A stretch of 64,000 nucleotides of DNA from Xanthobacter sp. YC-JY1 (GTDB lineage: Bacteria; Pseudomonadota; Alphaproteobacteria; Rhizobiales; Xanthobacteraceae), in assembly GCF_021730305.1 (NCBI RefSeq), contig NZ_CP032674.1, forward strand, positions 1,349,001-1,413,000, written 5' to 3'. This document shows, piece after piece, positions 24,328 through 31,994 of the stretch (position 1 is its first letter; each line of letters opens with the position of its first letter). The position numbers were made by a program, and so were the translations under genes. The notes under the pieces are model-generated. The model saw only the letters and a program-made list of their open reading frames with translations. It ran no database searches and was not told where the DNA came from.

Positions 24328-25194
24328 ATGATTGCCGCGCTTCTGATCGTGTTCCGTGAAGTCCTCGAGGCCGGCATCGTCACCGGCGTGGTGCTCGCCG
24401 CCTCCGAGGGCATCCGCCATCGCGGCCTGTGGATCAGCCTCGGCATTCTCGGCGGCATCGCCGGCTCGGCCGTCCTCGCGCTCTTCGCCGACACCATCGC
24501 CTCCACCTTCGACGGCTCCGGGCAGGACATCCTGAATGCCGCCATCCTTTCCGTGGCCGTGGTCATGCTGGTGTGGACGGTCGTCTGGATGGCGAGCCAC
24601 GGCAAGCACATGGTCATGGAGATGCGGGAGGTCGGCCGCGACGTGAAGGAAGGCCGCAAGCCGCTCGCCGCGCTCGCCATCGTCGTCGGCATGGCCGTGC
24701 TGCGCGAGGGCGTGGAGATCGTGCTCTTCCTCTATGGCATCGCCAGCACCGGCGCGGATACGCCCGCCCAGGTGGCCCTCGGCGGCCTTGCGGGCCTTGC
24801 CGGCGGCGCCGCCCTGTCGCTGCTGCTGTATCGCGGTCTCGTGGCCATCCCGCTCAAGCATCTGTTCAAGGTCACGTCCGTCCTCATCACGCTGCTGGCT
24901 GCCGGCCTTGCGGCGCAGGTGGTGGGCATCCTGCAGGATGCCGGCTTCATCCAGTCGCTGGCCGACCCGGTGTGGAATTCCAGCTGGCTGCTGGCGGATG
25001 ATAGTGCGCTGGGCCGTGTGCTGCGCACGTTGATCGGCTACCGCGCCGAGCCCACGGGCATGCAGGTGATCGCCTATGTGGCGACGGTGGTGGTCATCCT
25101 CGGCCTCTCCGCCATCGTCAACGGACGGCTTTCCGCCGCCCCGCGCCGTCAGGGCGCCGGTCACTCGGCCGGCGGCCACGTTTCCCGCGCCTGA
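24328..25194 (+). CDS. Ftr1/EfeU-family iron permease
   Basis: A 288-residue inner-membrane protein with about seven membrane segments. Both REGLE-type iron-translocation motifs of the oxidase-dependent iron transporter family are present: Arg10-Glu11-x2-Glu14 (FREVLEAG) and Arg126-Glu127-x2-Glu130 (LREGVEIV). These glutamates bind Fe(III) in Ftr1 and EfeU. It is divergent from the imelysin/multicopper oxidase operon, which fits an oxidation-coupled uptake system. The start at 24328 follows AGGACAGG; an earlier in-frame start would add a non-hydrophobic leader. Confidence 0.9.
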   Translation: MIAALLIVFREVLEAGIVTGVVLAASEGIRHRGLWISLGILGGIAGSAVLALFADTIASTFDGSGQDILNAAILSVAVVMLVWTVVWMASHGKHMVMEMREVGRDVKEGRKPLAALAIVVGMAVLREGVEIVLFLYGIASTGADTPAQVALGGLAGLAGGAALSLLLYRGLVAIPLKHLFKVTSVLITLLAAGLAAQVVGILQDAGFIQSLADPVWNSSWLLADDSALGRVLRTLIGYRAEPTGMQVIAYVATVVVILGLSAIVNGRLSAAPRRQGAGHSAGGHVSRA

Positions 25195-25325
25195 TCTTCC
25201 GGGCGCCTCCATTCCGCTGGGGCGTTTCCGCGGCCTGCGGCTTCCGGTATGCTGACGCGCGATGTTCCGGGCTCTGGGACACGCGGCGCAGGAGGCGCGC
25301 CGGGCGGCATCCGAGGAGAAGCACC

Positions 25326-25814
25326 ATGGGCGGCGGAACGGGCGGCAGTGGCCGCAGCAAGGAAAGCCGCGGCAAGGAAGGGCAGGGCCGGGACGCAACC
25401 CGCCTGTTCCTGCGCGTGGACTTCGCCGACGGCCGGCGCCTCGGACCGGGCAAGATCAAGCTCTTGGAAGCGATCCGCGAACACCGCTCCATCCTCGCCG
25501 CCGCCAAGGCCATCGGCATGAGCTATCGCCGCGCCTGGCTGCTGGTGGACGAGCTGGACCGCATGTTCGAGCAGCGCGTGATCGTCACCTTCCCCGGCCG
25601 ACGCGGCGCGGGCACCGAGGTAACGGCCTTCGGCGAGCGGGTGATCGCGCTCTATCGCGCCATGGAGCGGCAGGCGGCCAAGGCCACCAGCGGGGCACTG
25701 GACGAGCTTACGTCTGCCCTTTCGGCGGACTACCACCCGAAATCACACGCAGAGCCGGGGGATCCTGAGGCGGATGCGCCGCTGGCCGGGCCGGTCGCGA
25801 AGCAGGCGGGCTGA
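25326..25814 (+). CDS. modE: ModE-type molybdate regulator, DNA-binding domain only
   Basis: A 162-residue protein with a winged helix-turn-helix of the ModE/LysR type: KIKLLEAIREHRSILAAAKAIGMSYRRAWLLVDELDRMF, then the wing TFPGRRGAGTEVTAFGERVI. E. coli ModE senses molybdate through two C-terminal TOBE domains; these are missing, so this form probably needs another signal or acts as a constitutive binder. The N-terminal 28 residues are Gly/Ser/Arg rich. Its last 107 bp overlap, tail to tail, the end of modC on the other strand. The start at 25326 follows GAGGAGAAGCACC. Confidence 0.85.
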   Translation: MGGGTGGSGRSKESRGKEGQGRDATRLFLRVDFADGRRLGPGKIKLLEAIREHRSILAAAKAIGMSYRRAWLLVDELDRMFEQRVIVTFPGRRGAGTEVTAFGERVIALYRAMERQAAKATSGALDELTSALSADYHPKSHAEPGDPEADAPLAGPVAKQAG

Positions 25815-26922
25815 CGAATTCCGCGCCGGGCGAGTGGAAGCCCGCCGGGCGGCTGTCCACAGTCACCGCCTTGATCATCGCCCATACCTGCATGCCGGGT
25901 TCGAGGCCGAGGCGCAGCACGCTTTCCTGCGTCACCAGCGAGCTGAGGCGCCCGGCGGAGAGGGCAAGCTCCACCTCCGAGAACGGGCCTTCCGCTCGGG
26001 TGATGGCGGAGATGGTGCCGGAAATGCGGTTCGTCACAGACACGTCCATGGGCCGCGACAGGGACAGTGACACGTCGCGCGAGCGGATGCGCGCCCGCGC
26101 CGGCGCGCCCACCGGGCGGCCCACGAGCGGCACGCGCAATTCGCCGTCCGCAAACGAAACGGTGGAGAGGCCAAGGTCGGGATCGTGCGCCGTGACCGTG
26201 CAATCGAGGATGGTGCCGATGTCGAAGCGGCCGATCACCGGCAGCAGCTCGGGCCGCGACAGCACGTCGGACAGCGGCCCGCAGGCGATGACCTTGCCGT
26301 CCGAAAGCGCCGCCACCGCATCCGCGAGGCGCAGCACCTCCTCGATGGAGTGGCTGACATAGAGGATGGGCAGGTTCAGCTCATCCCGCAGCCGTTCCAG
26401 ATAAGGCAGGATCTCGCCCTTGCGCATCTCGTCCAGGGAGGCGAGGGGCTCGTCCATCAGCAGCAGGCGCGGCTGGGAGAGCAGCGCCCGGCCGATGGCG
26501 ATGCGCTGCTTCTCGCCGCCGGACAGGGTGTGCGGCCGGCGCTTCAGCAGGTGGCCGACGCCCAGCATCTCCACCACGGCATCGAACTGGATGGTACGCG
26601 GCCGCCTGGTGCGGCGCTCGCCGTAGCGCAGGTTGTTCTCGATGGTCATGTGCGGGAACAGCCGCGCGTCCTGGAACACGTAGCCGACCGCGCGCTGCTC
26701 CATGGGCAGATTGATGCCCGCCTGCCGGTCGTAGAACACCGTGTCGCCGACGCGGATGTGCCCGCTGTCCGGCGTCAGCGAGCCGGCGACCAGCTGGATC
26801 ACCGTGGTCTTGCCGCAGCCGGAGCGGCCGAACAGGGCCGTCACGCCCGTCTCGGGCGCCCGGAGATTCGCCTTCAGGTGAAAACCGGTGGACCGGGCGA
26901 GGGAAACGTCGATCTCGATCAT
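25708..26922 (-). CDS. modC: Molybdate ABC transporter ATPase ModC
   Basis: A 404-residue ABC ATPase: Walker A GRSGCGKTT near residue 33, signature LSGGEKQRIAIGRALL, Walker B LLLMDEPLASLD and an H-loop in YVSHSIEEV. A TOBE/Mop domain follows (SVTNRISGTISAITRAEGPFSEVEL). The last 40 or so residues (PASRPARPAAHPPQDPP) exceed the normal ModC length and are encoded where the gene overlaps modE by 107 bp. The ATG at 26922 overlaps the modB stop (ATGA). It powers molybdate import with ModB and ModA. Confidence 0.92.
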   Translation of the reverse strand: MIEIDVSLARSTGFHLKANLRAPETGVTALFGRSGCGKTTVIQLVAGSLTPDSGHIRVGDTVFYDRQAGINLPMEQRAVGYVFQDARLFPHMTIENNLRYGERRTRRPRTIQFDAVVEMLGVGHLLKRRPHTLSGGEKQRIAIGRALLSQPRLLLMDEPLASLDEMRKGEILPYLERLRDELNLPILYVSHSIEEVLRLADAVAALSDGKVIACGPLSDVLSRPELLPVIGRFDIGTILDCTVTAHDPDLGLSTVSFADGELRVPLVGRPVGAPARARIRSRDVSLSLSRPMDVSVTNRISGTISAITRAEGPFSEVELALSAGRLSSLVTQESVLRLGLEPGMQVWAMIKAVTVDSRPAGFHSPGAEFVSPPASRPARPAAHPPQDPPALRVISGGSPPKGQT

Positions 26923-27620
26923 ATCTGGCCCAGAGCCACGCGGATGCGCTTGTCCGCCATTTCCGCCAGCATGAGGGAGCCAAGGGCGAGCACCACCGAG
27001 ACCACGGTCAGGCGCAGCGCCATGGCGTCGCCGTCGGGCATGTGGGTGGCGCTGTAGATGGCGAGCGGGATGGTCCGCGTCTGGCCTTCGACGTTCGAGA
27101 CGAAGGTGATGGTGGCGCCGAACTCGCCCAGCGCCGAGGCGAGCGAGATGAGGCAGCCGGAGAGCACCCCGGGCATCATCAGCGGCAGGGTCACGGAGAA
27201 GAAGGCGTCGAGCTTGCTGGCGCCCAGCGTGCGCGCCGCCGTCTCGATGCCCTTGTCGATGCCGCCGATGGCGAGGCGGATGGCGTTGACCGTGAGCGGG
27301 AAGCTCACCACCGCCGCCGCCACCGTGGCGCCGGCAGTGGAGAAGATCAGCGAGATGCCGAACCACTCGTGGAGATACTGGCCGAGATAGCCCCGGTTGC
27401 CGAGGACGATGAGCAGCAGATAGCCCACCACCACCTTGGGCAGAACGAGGGGCAGGTGGACGATGCCGTCGAAGATGCCCTTGCCGGGGAATTCGAACCG
27501 GGCGAGCACCCAGCCAATGAGAATGGCCGGCGGCAGGCTCCACAGGGTGGCCCAAAAAGCCACCTGGAGGCTCAGCCGCACGGCCGTCCATTCTTCGGGA
27601 GTGAGCAACATCTCGAACAA
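26919..27620 (-). CDS. modB: Molybdate ABC transporter permease ModB
   Basis: A 233-residue permease with about five membrane helices. The EAA loop is visible in GIETAARTLGASKLDAFFSVTLPLMMPGVLSG, and LPLVLPKVVVGYLLL and ALGEFGATITFVSN are typical of molybdate permeases. Its stop overlaps modC by 4 nt. It lies about 100 bp downstream of modA. A second ATG at residue 4 is a possible start. Confidence 0.92.
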   Translation of the reverse strand: MFEMLLTPEEWTAVRLSLQVAFWATLWSLPPAILIGWVLARFEFPGKGIFDGIVHLPLVLPKVVVGYLLLIVLGNRGYLGQYLHEWFGISLIFSTAGATVAAAVVSFPLTVNAIRLAIGGIDKGIETAARTLGASKLDAFFSVTLPLMMPGVLSGCLISLASALGEFGATITFVSNVEGQTRTIPLAIYSATHMPDGDAMALRLTVVSVVLALGSLMLAEMADKRIRVALGQI

Positions 27621-27722
27621 ATCCGCCTGCGAAAAGGCCTCGCCTCGCTCCTGATCAGGCTCGGTCTTTTGCCCCCAATTAGCAATTCCCGTTCGGCTCC
27701 CCGCGCCCCGGTGACGGGCGGC

Positions 27723-28508
27723 TCAGTTCACCGAGAAGCCGTACTTCTTGAAGATGGCCTTGGCCTCGGGGCTCTGGACGAAGGCGAAGAAGGCCTTGGC
27801 GGCGGGGGTGTCCTGGCCCTTCACGAGGGCGAAGGGGTAATCCACCGGCGGGTAGCTGTCGGCCGGGAAGGTCGCGACCACTTTCACATTCTTGGCGATG
27901 GCGGCATCGGTGGCATAGACGACGCCGTAAGGCACCTCGCCCCGCTCCACCAGCGCCAGCGCCGCGCGGACGCTCTCGGCGCCGACGATGCGGGGGGCGA
28001 TCTTGTCCCACAGGCCGAGATTGGTGAAGGCCTGCTTCGTGTAGACGCCGACGGGCACGCTGTCGGTGAGGCCGGTGGCGATGCGGCCGTTGGGGCCGAG
28101 CAGGGCGTCCACGTCGAGGCTCTTGGAGATGGTCACGGGCTTTGCCTTGTCGGCGGGGGCGACCAGAACCAGCTCGTTGCCGAGCAGCTTCACGCGGGTG
28201 GCGGGCAGGGTCAGGCCCTTGCCGTCGGTATAGTCCATCCACTTCAGGTCGGCGGAGGCGAAGATGTTGGCGGGCGCGCCGGCCTCCATCTGCTTGGCTA
28301 GCGCCGAGGAGGCGGCAAAGGAGAACTTGATGCTGTCCTTATTCCCCTTGGCCTCATAGGCCTTGGCGATGTCCTGCAATGCGTTGGTGAGGCTCGCGGC
28401 GGCGAATACGGTCACGGTCTCCTGCGCGGCCGCGGGGAGCGGCGCGGCGGCAAACGCCGAGAAGACGAGACCGAGGATCAGGCGACGGGAGGCAATAAAT
28501 CCGGACAT
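27723..28508 (-). CDS. modA: Molybdate-binding protein ModA
   Basis: A 261-residue periplasmic binding protein with a signal peptide ending near AAAQETV. The mature start ETVTVFAAASLTNALQDIAKAYE and FSFAASSALAKQMEAGAPANIFASAD are the oxyanion-binding segments of ModA, and VPYGVVYATDAAIAKNVKVVATFP is the conserved second-lobe part. First gene of modABC, with a palindromic candidate Mo-box 24 bp upstream. The start at 28508 is preferred to one 13 codons upstream, which would overlap that box. Confidence 0.93.
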   Translation of the reverse strand: MSGFIASRRLILGLVFSAFAAAPLPAAAQETVTVFAAASLTNALQDIAKAYEAKGNKDSIKFSFAASSALAKQMEAGAPANIFASADLKWMDYTDGKGLTLPATRVKLLGNELVLVAPADKAKPVTISKSLDVDALLGPNGRIATGLTDSVPVGVYTKQAFTNLGLWDKIAPRIVGAESVRAALALVERGEVPYGVVYATDAAIAKNVKVVATFPADSYPPVDYPFALVKGQDTPAAKAFFAFVQSPEAKAIFKKYGFSVN

Positions 28509-28531
28509 GGCAATGGCACCTCGGCAATGGG

Positions 28532-28558
28532 CCTGTGATATGTCCATCGATATACAGG
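28532..28558. promoter_or_regulatory. Candidate Mo-box (ModE operator)
   Basis: A 27-bp imperfect palindrome: left arm CCTGTGATAT, right arm ATATACAGG, separated by GTCCATCG. The arms match after allowing one extra base on the left. The CGATATACA half resembles ModE half sites (CGNTATATA-like). It lies 24 bp upstream of modA, where a repressor would block transcription at high molybdate. Confidence 0.5.
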
Positions 28559-28699
28559 ATGCCCCAGCGAGACAATAGGCTTGCCCCTTCCGGAAGGGCA
28601 GCGTCGCGATAGCGTGGCTTCAGGATACCGCCAAAGCTCTGGCGTGCGGCGATCTTTGCTGCGGTGCGGCATGAAGCCGCGGAAAGGCCTTGAAGGCCG

Positions 28700-29224
28700 T
28701 CAGAACCCCATCAGCTTGAGCGCGGCCGCACCGGGCGCGAGCATGGCGAAGGCCCATAGGCCGGCGCTCGCGACGTTGGCCACCTGGAAGTGGGTCTGGC
28801 GCATGGCGAGCACGCCGGCGATCAGCGGCACCACGGCGCGCAGCGGGCCGAAGAAGCGGCCGATGGCGACGCCCCACACGCCGAAGCGCTGGAAGAAGTC
28901 CTCGGCGCGGGCCACGAGGTCCGGCCGGCGCGACAGCGGCCAGAAGTTCTTCGCGCGCTCCTTGTAGTGGAAGCCGAGCCAGTAGGAGATGGCATCGCCC
29001 AGCGCGGCACCGGCGGCGGCGGCGAGCCAGATCGGAAAGAAATGCAGCCCGGCCGCCTCGATCAGCGCGCCGATGGCGAGCAGGAGCACGGTGGCAGGAA
29101 TGAAGAAGGAGATCAGCGCCAGCGATTCCCCGAAGGCGAGCCCGAACACCACGGCCGGCGCGAGATAGTGGTGCTGCTCGACGAAGGCTGTGGTCGCGGC
29201 GACGATGGCGGACAGATCGAACAT
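28700..29224 (-). CDS. DedA-family membrane protein
   Basis: A 174-residue membrane protein of the DedA/SNARE-associated family. GLAFGESLALISFFIPATVLLL is the re-entrant first segment and FFQRFGVWGVAIGRFFGPLRAVVPLIAG holds the conserved F-x2-R-x3-G-R-x3-P pattern with essential arginines. DedA proteins move undecaprenyl phosphate or other lipids across the inner membrane. The start at 29224 is the ATG of MFDLSAIVAA; the open frame upstream of it is not family-like. The 190-bp gap to modA holds the Mo-box candidate and nothing else. Confidence 0.88.
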   Translation of the reverse strand: MFDLSAIVAATTAFVEQHHYLAPAVVFGLAFGESLALISFFIPATVLLLAIGALIEAAGLHFFPIWLAAAAGAALGDAISYWLGFHYKERAKNFWPLSRRPDLVARAEDFFQRFGVWGVAIGRFFGPLRAVVPLIAGVLAMRQTHFQVANVASAGLWAFAMLAPGAAALKLMGF

Positions 29225-29598
29225 GTCTTCTCCTGCCGCAAGGATTTGTGTCGCGGCCCCCGGGGCGCAAAGCCCGGCCGCATGATACTTCCGCGGCGAC
29301 TGCTGCTTCCTTACCTTGTGGACGCACATTCGGGCAAAATGGCGCCGCGCGGTGCATCCGGACGGCGACAAAGCACGGCCTGCCCAACCATTCGCCTTGA
29401 AATCGTCACGCGTCTCGTCCATATGCGGTCCATCGCGCAGATGGAGGCAGTTGCTTTCCTCCCCTTGGCGCGCTCGGGCCGCGTAGCGGAGACCGCTGGA
29501 GCTTCGATCTGGACGACGCCGTGACTGGGCGTTTCGTCGGAGAGGCATCGCAAGCGGCTTTGCCCGATATCATCTTTTGCCCTGGACACCCCTGGCCA
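29225..29598. other. Divergent intergenic region, dedA to helicase
   Basis: About 370 bp before the RNA helicase start. It must hold the dedA promoter and the helicase promoter with a long leader, as is common for cold-inducible helicases. No small gene or recognised riboswitch was seen. In-frame alternative helicase starts exist from 29521 (GTG). Confidence 0.4.
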
Positions 29599-29620
29599 CG
29601 CGGGATGTCGAAATCCCGCG
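29599..29620 (+). promoter_or_regulatory. Hairpin enclosing the helicase start codon
   Basis: CGCGGGAT-GTCGAA-ATCCCGCG is a perfect 8-bp stem with a 6-nt loop. The helicase ATG (29605-29607) lies at the top of its left arm. In mRNA this would hide the start codon and could make translation temperature- or helicase-dependent. Confidence 0.5.
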
Positions 29621-31317
29621 AGCCGCGCCGCGCCCAAAAGGCTGCGCCGGTGCCGCTCGCATATGAAAGTCAGAGCTTGACCTCTTTTTCGAGCCTCGGC
29701 CTTGCCGAGCCCATCGTTCGCGCCCTCACCGAAGCGAATCACGTCACTCCCACCCCCATTCAGGCTGAAGCCATCCCGCAGGTCCTCGCCGGCCGCGACC
29801 TCATCGGCATCGCCCAGACCGGCACCGGCAAGACCGCTGCCTTCGCCCTCCCCATCCTCGATCGCCTCGTGCGCCATCCCCGCCGTCCGGACCCCAAGTC
29901 CGTCCGCGCTTTGGTGCTGTCGCCCACCCGCGAATTGTCCGGCCAGATCGTGGACAATTTCGAGAAGTTCGGTCGCCATGCCCGCATCTCGGTGACGCTC
30001 GCCATTGGCGGCGTGCCGATGGGCCGGCAGATCCGGGCGCTTGCCCGCGGCGTCGACGTGCTCGTCGCCACCCCCGGCCGGCTCATGGACCTCGTGGAAA
30101 ACCACGCGGTGAAGCTGGACCAGGTCGAGGTCCTCGTCCTGGACGAGGCCGACCAGATGCTGGACATGGGCTTCGTCCACGCCATCCGCGCCATCGTGCG
30201 CCGGCTGCCGCACAAGCGGCACTCGCTGTTCTTCTCCGCCACCATGCCGCCGGCCATCGCCGAGCTGGCGGGCGGCATGCTGCATGATCCGGTGCGCGTC
30301 GCCGTCACCCCGGTGGCCAAGACCGCCGACCGGGTGGAGCAGCGCGTCATCCACGTGGACAAGCCCAACAAGGGCCAGCTCCTCGCCGAGGTGCTCTCCA
30401 CCGAGGAGATCGACCGCGCCCTCGTCTTCGCCCGCACCAAGCACGGCGCGGACAAGGTGGTGCGCGTGCTCGCCAAGTGCGGCATTGCCGCCGAGGCGAT
30501 CCACGGCAACAAGTCGCAGAACCAGCGCGACCGCGTGCTCCTCGCCTTCCGCGAAGGCAAGATCCGCACCCTGATCGCCACCGACATCGCCGCCCGCGGC
30601 ATCGATGTGACCGGCGTCAGCCACGTCATCAATTACGACCTGCCCAACGTGCCCGAGAGCTACGTGCACCGCATCGGCCGCACCGCGCGCGCCGGCCGCG
30701 AGGGCATCGCCATCTCCTTCTGCGATCACGAGGAGAGGGCGTATCTCAAGTCCATCGAGCGGCTCATCAAGCTGCAGATCCCGGCCACCGACCGTCGCGG
30801 CGCAGGCATGCGCTTCGCCATCCCGGATGCGCCGCCGATCGAACTCGAGGAGCGTGACGAGACCGCCGAGCGCAACGATTTCATCGGTGGTCGCGGCGGC
30901 CGTCCCGGCCAGCGTGGCCCGCAGCGTTCGCGTGGCCCGCGTCCCGAAGGCCGTGAAGGCGGGCGTGGCCAGGGCCAGCGCGCCGAAGGCCGCGAGCAGC
31001 GTGAGCCGCGTGGTGAGCGTCCCGCCGGCGAGGGCCGTCCGGCCCGTGCCGCCCAGCCGCGTCCCGAGCGGGCTCCTGAGGGTCATCGCAACGCCCAGGG
31101 TGCCGGCAACGGCGCTGGCCGTCGTGACGGCCAGAATCGTAGCGGCGAAGGTCGTGGCGCGCGTCCCCAGGGCGAAGGCCGTGGCGGTGAGCGCGGTGGC
31201 GAGCGTGGCGCCCGTCCCGGCAACGATCTCGGCGGCCTCGGCTTCATGAAGGCCGTGTCCAACCGGAGCGAGCGTCCCGCGGGCCGCCCGGCCGGTGCCA
31301 AGCGGCCTGTGAATTGA
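29605..31317 (+). CDS. rhlE: RhlE-type DEAD-box RNA helicase
   Basis: A 570-residue ATP-dependent RNA helicase. Ordered motifs are the Q motif (TPTPIQAEAIP), Walker A AQTGTGKT, PTREL, DEAD, SATMP, and the C-terminal HRIGRTARAGR. The tail from about residue 440 is a long low-complexity Arg/Gly/Gln/Glu-rich region (repeats such as RGGRPGQRGPQRSRGPRP), typical of RhlE-like helicases and useful for RNA binding or condensation. It is followed by an IF-1 variant gene. Likely role: ribosome assembly or mRNA unwinding under cold stress. Start is the ATG inside the hairpin at 29599; an upstream GTG at 29521 remains possible. Confidence 0.9.
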   Translation: MSKSREPRRAQKAAPVPLAYESQSLTSFSSLGLAEPIVRALTEANHVTPTPIQAEAIPQVLAGRDLIGIAQTGTGKTAAFALPILDRLVRHPRRPDPKSVRALVLSPTRELSGQIVDNFEKFGRHARISVTLAIGGVPMGRQIRALARGVDVLVATPGRLMDLVENHAVKLDQVEVLVLDEADQMLDMGFVHAIRAIVRRLPHKRHSLFFSATMPPAIAELAGGMLHDPVRVAVTPVAKTADRVEQRVIHVDKPNKGQLLAEVLSTEEIDRALVFARTKHGADKVVRVLAKCGIAAEAIHGNKSQNQRDRVLLAFREGKIRTLIATDIAARGIDVTGVSHVINYDLPNVPESYVHRIGRTARAGREGIAISFCDHEERAYLKSIERLIKLQIPATDRRGAGMRFAIPDAPPIELEERDETAERNDFIGGRGGRPGQRGPQRSRGPRPEGREGGRGQGQRAEGREQREPRGERPAGEGRPARAAQPRPERAPEGHRNAQGAGNGAGRRDGQNRSGEGRGARPQGEGRGGERGGERGARPGNDLGGLGFMKAVSNRSERPAGRPAGAKRPVN

Positions 31318-31349
31318 GCCTCCGCTCGCGCGTCACACTGCGTTGAACA

Positions 31350-31385
31350 GGTCACGCCGGGCCTTTTTCCCGGGCCGGCGTGACC
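31350..31385. other. Long hairpin between the helicase and infA
   Basis: GGTCACGCCGG (31350-31360) pairs perfectly with CCGGCGTGACC (31375-31385) around a 14-nt centre that contains five Ts. No T-run follows the stem, so it is a weak terminator at best. It may be part of the infA leader, whose ATG lies 80 nt downstream. Confidence 0.45.
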
Positions 31386-31465
31386 CACCTATGGGAAATC
31401 GGGCGATTTTGTGAGATAAGCCCGCCAAATTCGTCCCGCGCAGCGGGACCGCTGGAGACGACTAT

Positions 31466-31741
31466 ATGGCGAAGGAAGAACTGCTGGAGTTCGAGGGGAC
31501 TGTGACCGAAGTGCTCCCGGACGGCAATTTCCGGGTGCGTCTCGACAACGACCACCAGATTCTGGCCTATGCGGCCGGCAAGATGAAGAAGAACCGCATC
31601 CGCACCATCGAGGGTGACCGCGTGGTGGTGGAGATGTCCCCCTACGATCTCGATCGCGGCCGGATCAACTTCCGCCACAAGGCCGAGGGCAACGCCCCGC
31701 CGCCCGGCGCACGCCGCCAGCAGAATTTCCGCCGCCGCTGA
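31466..31741 (+). CDS. infA: Translation initiation factor IF-1 variant with basic C-terminal tail
   Basis: A 91-residue S1/OB-fold protein. The core [46 protein letters not shown] and GRINFRHK match bacterial IF-1, which normally ends here at about 72 residues. An extra 19-residue tail ([18 protein letters not shown]) follows. The tail and several substitutions against the usual alphaproteobacterial sequence suggest a second IF-1 copy, not the housekeeping one. Placed right after an RNA helicase, it may act in cold-stress translation. Followed by a clear terminator. Confidence 0.88.
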   Translation: MAKEELLEFEGTVTEVLPDGNFRVRLDNDHQILAYAAGKMKKNRIRTIEGDRVVVEMSPYDLDRGRINFRHKAEGNAPPPGARRQQNFRRR

Positions 31742-31771
31742 TCCTTCGGGATCGCGGACAGGGCGTTCGGC

Positions 31772-31802
31772 GCCGGCCGGGGAAATCCCCGCGCCGGCTT
31801 TT
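31772..31802 (+). terminator. Rho-independent terminator after infA
   Basis: GCCGGC plus GGGG on the left arm pairs with CCCC plus GCCGGC on the right arm around an AAAT loop, with a small internal bulge, and is followed by TTTT. Confidence 0.8.
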
Positions 31803-31864
31803 GGCGTTTGGAGATGAGTGAAGAAGCAGCGTTCGAGAAATCACGCCCGTGCCGTTTCCCTTCC

Positions 31865-31973
31865 GTCATCGCCCGCCTCGTGCGGGCGATCCACCAAGCC
31901 GCCGGAGGGGTGCCCGGCGGTCTGGGTGCTGAATGGCCCGCCGGTGGATCCCCCGGACGAGCCGGGGCATGAC
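31865..31973. repeat. Dispersed palindromic element R2, copy 1
   Basis: A 109-bp element with inverted terminal arms (31865-31894 and 31944-31973), each beginning with GTCAT and ending with ATCCAC when read inward. The same architecture and end sequences occur at 46179-46287 and 58658-58765. The arms of this copy differ more from each other (about 80% match). It occupies most of the 250-bp gap between infA and the GMC oxidoreductase gene. Confidence 0.7.
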
Positions 31974-31994
31974 GCCGCTTTGCAGGCGGTCGCC

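Noticed and set aside
29311-31086. Long open frame on the minus strand opposite the RNA helicase gene
   Set aside because: The helicase has all DEAD-box motifs in order; the opposite frame is compositionally biased and has no recognised domain.
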